Positions 54,841 through 64,000 of a stretch of DNA of 64,000 nucleotides are shown one piece after another. Under the pieces are notes generated by a model. The model saw only the letters and a program-made list of their open reading frames with translations. It made no database searches and was not told the DNA's origin. Every line of letters starts with the position of its first letter. Position 1 is the first letter of the stretch. Made by a program: the position numbers and the translations under genes. This DNA is from Panicum virgatum (lineage: Eukaryota; Streptophyta; Magnoliopsida; Poales; Poaceae): the NCBI RefSeq assembly GCF_016808335.1, contig NC_053137.1, forward strand, positions 9,350,506 to 9,414,505, read 5' to 3'.

Positions 54841-56334
54841 ACCTGCACATTTGCTCGGCTAGTATTGATATTCTAAATATATTTTACATTTTTATCTAAT
54901 TATTATTTATAAATTTAAATATTTCTCATCACATGCTTCTTACTTCAATAATCAAGAGTGCTTCTCTGCTGCTAGTGCAGTGGTGCCTCCTTTTCTCTAC
55001 ATTTTTCTTTGTCAGTGATGTGGCCACATGGCAACCGCACTGTCCTAATCCTGTCACGACTGCCTATCTCCTCAATCTTAGCTACTACCATTCTCTAGTA
55101 GTAGTAGTAACATGTTTCTTATCTGCCAGTCCTTGATGTTGCCCACTGCTCGGTTCAACTGACTTAGCTGTTCCTTTGCGGCTAGCTTCCCTACTTTATG
55201 ATCCTCTTGGTCCTCTATTACTAATATGTTTAATTCTGTCATCTGTTACATGGTGCCATGCCTCCATGGCCTAGTTTCTGTTGGGGAACAATGTATCCAA
55301 ATTTTTTGCTTTTTGAAAGCCAATAAATCTCCATAGTGCAGAGTACAAGATTCCGTTCAGAATTTCAGGAACCTATATTCATGTTCAAGTCTGATGTGCT
55401 TACTATACCAATCATGGCCTGTTCGATATTGTCCTGGTTCCTAATCTACTTGTGGTGTTAATTTTTTTTAGCTTGTGGTGTTAATTGTGAGGTGGGGTAG
55501 TGTCTTGTAGCAATATCGATAACAAATCTTTGGAGTAATGTCAAGGACCCTCCCTCGGCAAGGACAGCAATGCAGGAGGATTGCGAAAATTGGGTTAAGT
55601 TGGACGTGCATTGGGCTTGCGGACATGCACGTTCAGACATCACCATAGACAATAGATGATGGACAGTCTCCGGACTCCACGGAGGATGAAGAAGCTTGCG
55701 GCACGGCGCTTACTCTTGCACTTAGCCTCCAACTCTGTGATCCTCATCGCTGGCCCAATTTTGGCCACCCTCTCATCATGATCACTGCAAGCCAGGTAGT
55801 AGTCTAATATAGTGCAAAGACTAGAATTATCTTGTTTATTTTGAATAATAATAATATAATTGTGAAGGTGCATTTGGGATTTTGGTAATATAATAAAATA
55901 TACATGTGGTAAAACATGTTAATTATTTGTGTAGCTAGTATATGCACGATATGTAGTTTGATATGCAAAACAATATATAGATTTATATTTATAAATAGAA
56001 ATATATTTTAATGGCACTGGTGGGTAATTTATAAACATGTATATGTGTATTTTAGGCTAATTTTTTTGTAATGACAGTGGTGGGTAATTTTAATTTTGTT
56101 TCGATTAATGTGGGAATTTCTAGATTTTGAGAGCGAACGTGGACGCTCCGTTTGTTGGTCAAATAATAAGATAATAGCTGAGTATACGTGTGTATAAGTG
56201 ATTAGTATGTTAAAAAAATAATCAATTTGCTCGAACCGCAATATTGAAGCTGTTCCTCTGGTGGAGCTGAAGTTATTTTTAAAAAAGGTTTGGCAAAAGA
56301 ACTCCTCTAGTTGTTTAATATAGAAAAGATCGCA
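54841..56334. other. Intergenic, one unassigned coding scrap
   Basis: Mostly AT-rich. On the minus strand 55640-55830 reads like protein (DHDERVAKIGPAMRITELEA, then KSKRRAASFFILRG) but I cannot place it. 55985-56090 holds two units of the ggtgggtaattt repeat also seen at 28590. Confidence 0.4.
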
Positions 56335-57380
56335 TGGAGCCGATGCGATGCTTCCATGGAAGCCAGCCATGCCTCCCGCGTTGCGACTTCGTTCTAACCC
56401 ATGGACGTGAGGAGTGAATCTGATTCGCACACTGAGAGCTTTTCAGAGTAGGAAGAAGATGGAATGCATAAAATAATGTTTTTAGACAATTAAAATGTTT
56501 TTCTTTTAAGAAAACATTGTCTGAAAATGTCAGAGGCGGCACCGGCCGGGAGCAGAGCAGGCCAACCTTTATTTTTCGTGTTCGTGGACCCAAGAAGTAA
56601 TGTAATGTTCACGCGCGTGCGAGGGTTGAATCGGAATTAGTGCTTCTATTTTGCGTCACGTATCCTACAGATAAAATTCTTCAGTTATAGATAACGTAGA
56701 ACGAAGCATTTCTCTAGAAACTAGTATGCTAGCAAACTTTCGTGCATGTTTCATAGTTGTTTTGTCACGAGTTCAGAGTGGAGACTTCATGCTAGAGCTA
56801 TAACAAAAATAAAGTGTGCTATAACAGAAACACTCTGTTTGACTGGCTGTGGCTGGTGGCCGGTAATAATTTGTTGTGAGAGATAAATACTACTAGCTGA
56901 CTGGTGGCTAAATAATACTAATTTAGTGTAAAAAATATGAAAAAAAAATACTACTAACTGGTTAGCTCATCAAGCAGCCGAACTGAGATCCGTAACAACG
57001 TACTTCAGCTAGTCAATTCTTTTGCGCTGGCTGTCGCCGAATAATAGTTTAGCGGAGCCTGCCCTCCTCGTTGGCCGACGACTCGGCTCACGGGGTCTCC
57101 CTGCTTGGCTGCGAGCCGCTTGACTGGTCAGTCTGCCCTACGCTACTGCGCGCTCTGCTTCTTCCGCAGTTACTCATAACCACGCCGTCCTTTTGCCTTT
57201 CGGTTTGGCCCTACCACTCGCTGCAGCGTGTCTCCATCTGCCCATCACCTTCGATGTGGAGCTGGCACGGGTCAAGTGGTTACTCATAACCAGCATTCAT
57301 GTCTGACAACGAGAAATCCATCGATACGAAGATGTTATTAATCACAAGATATATCAATTATGTGCACGATATATTCATAG
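56335..57380. repeat. Upstream duplication, copy 2 (without insertions)
   Basis: Collinear with the pieces of copy 1 and moderately diverged. It acts as an empty-site comparison. No NLR exon follows on its left (54841-56330), so only the upstream region was copied or the gene body was lost. Confidence 0.8.
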
Positions 57381-58127
57381 GTCTTGGGATTTAGATTGCG
57401 AAATCTAAACAGAAAGTATAACCTAAAGCTAGTGGACAGTGGTAGTACGGAGGCAGACCGCAGTTCTTTTTTTATCAAACGTACTTTTATTAAACTGGGA
57501 AATACGATACACATACGGGTACATTTTGGCAGGATACAGAGAGGACGCCTGCTCCACCGGACAAATTACACAAAGGCCTGTAAAAAAATGCAGAAATTAC
57601 AACTATACCCCTAGAACCTCTGTGTTCCAAATTCTGCTGTCGTCGACCACCAGCCGGCGGCGGCGGCATCGATCTCCACGAACCCATGGCCAACCGAAAC
57701 CCATCGCTATCAAGCTTTGAATCAAACCGCAATAAACAGTCACCACCATGGACGAGCTGAAACCACCTCGAGAAGACCATCAGACAGGGACGCACCCCGA
57801 GCCCTGGTGGCTGTAGAAACAGATCTGCCGTCGACGACCCGAGCCGCCGCGAGAAGATTGGACCTGCTCCACCGTTCGGGTTTCCACCAATCCCGAGGCA
57901 TCCCCACTATCCACCAAGCAAAAGACCAACGAACTCACCTTCATCACAGGATGACGAGTTGCCGGCGAACTTCCCCGATACAGTGGCTCCACCATGGGAG
58001 CACCACCTCCACGGACCCACCAGTGACGCCGGAGAGAAGCGCCGACCGCAGTTGGACGCATGGATCGGGTAGCCACCTCCTTTTTATGGTCACTGTACGT
58101 TACTTTGCTCCCACTCGGCTATCAAAG
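57381..58127. other. Unassigned region left of the right duplicate
   Basis: Begins with a T-run followed by atcaaacgtacttttattaaactgg (57473 on), which resembles an antisense retroposon 3' end. A long plus frame (57717-58499) is His/Arg/Pro-rich, lacks a domain and crosses into the duplicated block. Confidence 0.35.
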
Positions 58128-58554
58128 CGGCGACCACCGTCGTTTATTTATTTATTTTTAACTCTCGACCGTGGCGTCGTTGCGTCGATACCAGACGATG
58201 AGCGGCACGCTTGTCCTCGCGCCCTTGAAGGCGCGTACCGTCCGGTCCATCTGCCTTGGCAGGGCGTGTTGGTTGGGGGGGGGGGGGGGGGTTCGAGGGC
58301 TCCTCGGCTACCTGTCAACCTTAGGCGCACCCCAGCGGACGGGCCACCGCGGCGTAACACACGGGTAGGAGAAACGCCACCACGGTCCACGCAGGTAAAT
58401 ACCGCTGCTCCTGCGCAGTCGGCAACCACGCGCGCCCACCTGCGTATGTACGTACGCGTCCGTATACTACCATCCCCGCAGTCCGCCCACCTGCCATGAC
58501 ATCACGCGCGCATTAACATCTCGTAAACGAGAAGCGTGTTTCTACCCTGACTAA

Positions 58555-59534
58555 GGCTGTCCGCAGTAGGTACTGGGAACCATCCGGTACCCGGTACTCC
58601 AGTATGGGAGTAGTGTTTTTCCAAGCAGCGGGGGACGCTAAACCATACGGCACGGTGGCATTTGGGCGCGGGTACTGGATTCCCAGGGGAGGGAGCGGAC
58701 GGATGGTAAACACCACGTTGACCTGCTCCTTCCGCCACTGCCAACTGCCCCGCCTTCGCGCCGGGCCTCGAAATGGAAGAGAGGTAGGGAGCAGTACCGC
58801 TGGCCCCCGTAGGCGGAGCAGCGCCGCCGGCCACCGTGGCCGAAAGAGAGAAAGAGATCTCTGGAGAGAGAAATAGAGAACGGCGGATGCGTGGAGTCCG
58901 CCGAGGGGGCCGAAGAGGGAGGGGCCGGCTTGGAGGGAGGAGCTCCGCCGCCGCGGCCGGCGCTTGCATGAGCTCGAGCTCTGCTGCCGCGGCCGGACGA
59001 AGGAGGGAGGAGGCGGTGGAGGCCAGATCCGGGAGCGAGGGAGGAGGGCGCCGGTCCTCGTGCGGCGCCGCCGGCGGGCTTGGGGAGGAGGAAGGGCGGC
59101 GAGGAGGCCGAGGTAGAGGGAGGAGGAAGGGCGGTGAGGAGGCCGAGGTAAGAGGAGAGGTTCGGGGCGGTGGAGGCTGAAGAAGCAGATTTGGCCGTGC
59201 CGGAGCTCGAGCAGGCAGACCTCGCCCTTTCCCCTGTACGCTCGCCGGATCCGACGACCGAGGGAAGGAAGGGCGCGATGGCTGAGGGATAGAGGAGCGA
59301 GGAAGAGAGAGGGGGGAGGAGAGGGGCGGGCGTAGTGGACTGGTGGGAGGGCGGGGGGATTAAAAAAAGAAAAAAATATGATATGTGGGTCCTAGAGGCT
59401 GGTAGTTGGTATAGAGGATACATATAGAGAATGGATGTGTGGGGAAGAACTGAATATAGAAAAAAAATCTTGATGACTAGGACGAAATATTCTTTTTAGA
59501 GGATGAATTTAAAGTATGACGAGTGCGGACAGCC
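58555..59534. mobile_element. GC-rich PIF/Harbinger-like element, duplicated copy
   Basis: Counterpart of 419-1435 at the same place in the right duplicate, with the same terminal 11-bp inverted repeat and TAA flanks. It is shorter mainly because of a 35-bp deletion in the purine-rich interior. No coding capacity recognised. Confidence 0.75.
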
Positions 59535-60212
59535 TAACTGGCGGTAATGGCCGGCCTACTGCGTGTGGCGCCACCACCGGCCGTGCGCTGCCACTGCATC
59601 GGCGGCTATCAGGGCGGTCAGGACCACAGTCCACGGACAAACAGGCAACATGCATCCCTTGGCGTCGCCGCGATTGCATTTTTTGCTTTTTAGCCCTTCT
59701 CGCAAAAGTTTTTCACATATAGGCCCTTTTCGTAACGAATTGCGAAAATGGACCCTACGGCTTGGTGCCGTAGACAACGGCGCCGAGATAACACATCTCA
59801 GCACCATTGTCTGCGATGCTGAGGCGCCACGCCCGCATGCCGACTTGGACGAGCTGTTGCTGACGTGGATCCAGAGCTCGGTGCCACAGATCACGGCGCC
59901 GAGCTCAGCGCCGATCCCTGGACATAACCAAACTGCCCGACCACCCCCTTTCTCTCCCTTTCTTTCTTCCTCATTCCCACCTCTCGGGTTTTCTCCCTAC
60001 CCCAACCCGCCAAAACTCCATAATCTAGTTGTTCTACCTTGGAAACATCGATTTGATCCGTAGATCTTCGGAAGGAAGGTACATTCTCTCATGGCGTCAA
60101 TTTTTACGCATTGTTTCGTTCCGTATTATGTGTATTTTGAAAATAAAGATATGTCATTAGTTAGGGTATGAAGTAATGTGTAATGTGTGTATGTGTGTTG
60201 TTGAAACGTAGG

Positions 60213-60893
60213 ATGCCAAGGCGTGGTAAGGCTAGTAAACCAAGGTAGGATTCATGGAACTTATTAATTTGTGCCTATAATTCATTTTTACTGTTCACTT
60301 AGTATGTCATATATTTTGATTAGGGTTTGTGTGGCAAATGCATATGAACGATTGCCTCTACCTAGCGGTGTTCCTGTGCCGATGTGTTTTTGCGGCGATC
60401 CTTTCAAGGTTGCCAAATCCGACGAAGAAGACACGTATCGGTAGAGGTATTGGATGTGTTCGAATTATGCATTTGAGCCTTCGCCTCGGATGATCTGCAT
60501 TGGATTGATGGTGGGAATTGTCTATTTTGTTGTGCTAACCTGTTTCCTAATTTTTTTATGTGTATGATTAAATGCCAAACATTAAATATTTTGCAGACCC
60601 CTCCACCGCTATGTGATTTTGAGCAGGGGATTGATACTGAGATCAAGTAGGAAGACAAAGAATGGATGGAGAAGTTGAAGGGCTGGGATGCAGAGCGCGA
60701 GGAGTGGGTGGAGAGCAGGTGCAAAGAGGAGGCAGCAGAGAAGGAGCGCGAAGCAGAGATGCGAATGAGGCATGAAGTTGAGGCAAGGGAGGTCAGAGAG
60801 AAAAACCTAGAGTGTGCTCGTCGTGCGAAAGCAGCAATGGAGGAGAATCCCGTTGCTCTGAGGAAGGGGAAGTGGCCTCATTGCATGCAGTAG
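60213..60893 (+). pseudogene. GRF-like/coiled-coil relic, right duplicate
   Basis: Same exon layout as 2114-2795. TAG codons at 60442-60444 and 60658-60660 match the left copy, so both predate the duplication. The C-terminus reads KGKWPHCMQ instead of KGKWPCCTQ. Confidence 0.7.
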
Positions 60894-61370
60894 TATCCTT
60901 CAGTTGGTAGATGTATGGACTAGTCTTGGACAAAGTTGTCGAGTATTTCATTTTCAGTGTGTTGTCATGTGGTGGACCATTTGTTATGTCGTTCTGCTGT
61001 TAGATGTATCCTTCAGTCATGGACTCGATTTCTTTGTTGTCATGTACTGCATCATGAATTGGATTATTGTGTTGGTGAATTATTCATGTCGGTAAGCAAA
61101 GTAATAGGAGGCTGGACAGAAAGTCAAACGAGCTAATACTACTAAAAGCAGGAATGGACGTTGCACAAATTGTCATCACACAACAGTTGCAGTGGCATGT
61201 AATTGCACATGTTTCATAACTAAACCTAACATGCCTTAGGGAATTGAAATCACGCCATCACAGAACAGTTGCAGTGGCATGTAATGGCACTAGTGCCATA
61301 ACTAAACTTAACATGCCTTAGGGAATTTAAATCACGCCATCACACAACATTACAGGAAGTGGCAATGGAC

Positions 61371-62064
61371 TTAGTAGTGTCCCCACATAGAAAACTGAGT
61401 TGCGCCTTCTCCATAGTATCCTCCCATGCTTGGTGGCGGCGGCGGGGGAGGAGGAGGAGGAGGTGTAGGACCCTTATTCTTGTGATATGGGCACTTGCAA
61501 TAGGAATCAGTGCAGAGTACCTCCTGTGAATTGGTATCATCGGTGTTGATATCATCTTCCACATTACCGGCGCTCACTTCCCTTTCTAGATCGAAGATAC
61601 AATTCTGAAGATAGTAGATGTACTCCACATGCGGATGAAAAGGAGGAGGATCGACCCATCTAGCGAACTTGTAGCCTTCCGGAGCCTCGGAAGACTAAAA
61701 CAGACAAACCCGTGTAAATTTTATAAAACATGAGAAAATTATTGTGTAAAGGAGGAGTGATATCAAGTACCCATGCTCGCGGGCATCTGAAGAAGTGACG
61801 ACCTTCATCCATCCCCTCGGTCATCATCTGCACTATGCAGTCCTCACCATGCGAACATTTTGGCCACTCTTCTTTGCGATTATTGTATCCCCTCAGCGGG
61901 ATGTTGTTGCTGAACTCAGATTTGCACTCAACTAGAAACTCATATACAGCTTCCCCAAAGAAGTTTGGACCAATAGGTCCGTCCCACACAATGTGAGGAC
62001 CCTTCCTTGCCCCCTTTCCGCTCGCACGGCCTAAACCCTTTCCACTAGAAGACCCTCCAAACAT
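61371..62064 (-). CDS. GRF zinc-finger protein, right duplicate, open
   Basis: Exons 62064-61771 and 61694-61371, phase 0, about 205 residues. It keeps the WPKCSHGEDC and RCPRAW zinc-finger motifs and the SMWGHY end, with a few substitutions (for example RHFFRCP for RRFFRCP, EEW for GEW). The proline run is two residues shorter than in the left copy, and the long G-run is broken up by C. Confidence 0.7.
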
Positions 62065-64000
62065 GACAGCATCAATTGAGCTGTTGGCTTTAAGTTGCGT
62101 CTCAACCGATGCGTGTATATATAGGCGAAGGTGTGTTTAGTATTAGTTCAGAGGAGACGTAAATGTATTTGAAAAGCCTACTTAGTATCACTGAAAAGTC
62201 TATTGCGAAGGACGCTGAAAAGGCTACTTAGACGTGTCTGTACTTTTCTGAAACATGTTTCGCAGAGGATTAGACAGTACAGGCAAGTGTTGTCACATCT
62301 TTCTGCAAATGGTACATATAGGTGTACTGCAAAGCTGGAAGGACGCTGAAAAGGCTAGACTTGTGTTGTCACGTCTGTCTGGGAAAAAACTTGTATATGC
62401 CGTAGTAATTAACAAATATGATATTACTTGCAATAATTTTTCCATATCACAAATCATCTAGGTTGAATTTTAGGTTGAATTTTAAAATAAATTCATTTAG
62501 GTTGAATTTTGACTATAAATAAATTCATTTAGGTTGAATTTTAAAATATGATAGCGATGTAACTAGATTCATCTCGAAATGTAGTTTTGTAAAAGTATAT
62601 ATATTGACTATATTTCATAATTTTTTATAGAAAAAAAGATAGTGGTCACAGTTGTTTTTGAAAATTGTGTCGATGTCTAAAATGACTTCATTTACCAACC
62701 TGGAGGGAGTATTTGCTCTTAGATTACTCTGTGTCTGCTATTTTGAAAATATTAACTCAAACGACACTATCGCCTACTTCCAAATTGTTGGCGACTACCA
62801 TTCCAAAAGTTTAATTTTACTTCGTGATTCTGTATTATTGACATTTGCCATTGCGAAAACACTAGCAAAAAACCCCCAAATTGTAGATGACTACATATGA
62901 ATATCATGGTCGTGAGGAGAGAAACCAAGAAACATTTCTTTGCGCAAAGCTACGACTATACTAGAGAAATTCTAGAAAGGCGACATTATCAACATCTATG
63001 TATGCATCACATCAAAATCTTAAATCACATGTTTCATAAAGTTTCGATATCCATGCAGGTGCCAGCAATAAACAGAAAAAATTATGTAATTTAAATCACG
63101 GAAAAAATTCGCAAGGGCTTCCCTTGTTTTACGAACATTATGGAACCCACAAACATAGCAAGTGCACATCGATAATAGTAATGGAAACAAATGACAAGTA
63201 TAGTATGCCCATGATAAATAACCGACATCCAAACAGTCCAAACAGTCCATAGTGTTGAAACATAAAAAATAACAAGTCCAGACAGTCCATAAAGTTCATA
63301 TGTACAAACCATTTCACTCCAAATAATCCCTCACTGCCTCCTAGTCCTACCCCTGCCCTTCCCAAGAGCGTCCGTGCCTGGAGTGTAGGCGTCACGAGGA
63401 CAGCGTGCCTGTGCGCGCAAGGCTGCATCTGCTGTGTCGAAGGAGCATCTTCCAGCTGAGACAATCCAATCTCCTCGGCTTCCTCCTCCTCGAAAGTAGC
63501 CCGTGTACCACGGGACGAGCTCTGCAATGGAGGCCATAGAAGTGCCAACACCTGCAGAGGTGTGGGTGAAGCCGTGCACGTCCCTTTGTACCGAAGTCCT
63601 GCAACCAAGACGGCTAGCAGCACGGCATAGCCATTTTGCAATTCTCTGTATTGAAACTTTTAGTAAGTGCACAAATTTGATTAATAGGTTGATGTTAATA
63701 CACATAACCGTTGCGAACTTACTTCAAGAAAAGTGTTCAGTGTGCCCTCGTCCACATCTCATCATGGAAATCTCTCGATGTCGACTATGGTTTGCCTCAG
63801 TGAGTTGCCCTGAAAACAACGAAAGGTAGTGGTTACTCGCCATATGTAATCGAATTATGCTAATGATTTTAATTTGTGCAATAATGTAATTGCAAGCTAA
63901 CATAACACACAATCCAATGGTGGTGCAACGGTGGGTACCCCGGAATCTGCTTCTCTACAGCATTGAGTATACCCTGGTGCCTATCTAAAATGACACAAAC

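Larger units (their letters stand above)
58128..64000 (+). repeat. Right copy of the segmental duplication
   Basis: Direct-orientation copy of 1-5879. Identity starts abruptly at 58128 inside the sequence cggcgaccac, which is also the first base of the window, so the left boundary seen here may be an artefact of where the window begins. The right copy carries the same PIF-like insertion and the same MULE insertion, including its flanking 10-bp target sequence. It also shares two premature TAG codons in the plus-strand MULE gene, so those mutations predate the duplication. Alternatives are a tandem duplication with a 58-kb period, or two haplotypes joined in assembly. Confidence 0.95.
59674..64000. 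mobile_element. MULE, right duplicate, cut by the window end
   Basis: Same element as 1575-7660, starting after the target sequence gtcgccgcga (59664-59673). Only the part equivalent to 1575-5879 is inside the window; the transposase region lies beyond the edge. Confidence 0.9.

Noticed and set aside
57717..58499. A 260-codon plus-strand frame
   Set aside because: His/Arg/Pro-rich, no domain, and it crosses the boundary of the segmental duplication.

Overview
The window is nuclear DNA of a grass (Poaceae; panicoid-like by my impression of the repeats, not proven). The evidence is a GT-AG split CC-NB-ARC resistance gene, a DUF247 gene, and nested plant transposons of nearly every class: MULE, CACTA, hAT, PIF/Harbinger, Stowaway, Ty3 LTR elements and LINE scraps. 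There are no operons, rRNA or bacterial signals. Most open frames in the window are shadows or transposon relics.

Layout. 1-5879 is one copy of a segment repeated in direct orientation at 58128-64000, about 58.1 kb away and roughly 1-2% diverged. It holds a GC-rich PIF/Harbinger-like element and most of a 6.1-kb Mutator-like element (MULE, 1575-7660) with long inverted repeats and a 9-10 bp target duplication. 7661-11177 is intergenic sequence with MITEs, a LINE tail and a gag relic. 11178-26334 is one 15.2-kb CACTA (En/Spm) element with matching TIRs and a TTG/TTG duplication. It carries, on the minus strand, a TNP2 transposase with five nonsense codons, an unrecognised middle unit and a TnpA-like/Ulp1-protease fusion. 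A hAT MITE and a foldback hairpin lie inside it.

26338-33800 holds a copia-like LTR relic and the only host gene that looks intact, a DUF247 membrane protein (28882-30616), followed by repeats and small coding relics. 34158-47799 is a minus-strand resistance (NLR) gene in three exons with a coiled coil and two successive NB-ARC domains but no LRR. Its introns are 4.2 and 7.1 kb. The second intron contains a Ty3 integrase-bearing LTR element (37247-41180) inserted into a CACTA-like element. Upstream of the NLR, 48.2-54.8 kb is partly repeated at 56.3-57.4 kb. A GC-rich PIF-like element (48705-50097) and a gag-only LTR element (50784-54674) inserted into the first copy only.

Reading the parts together, this looks like a resistance-gene neighbourhood enlarged by nested transposons and segmental duplication. 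The MULE and CACTA coding regions are largely decayed by premature stops, often TAG where a Gln or Trp is expected, as cytosine deamination would produce. The exception is a small GRF zinc-finger gene in the MULE, which stays open in both duplicate copies.
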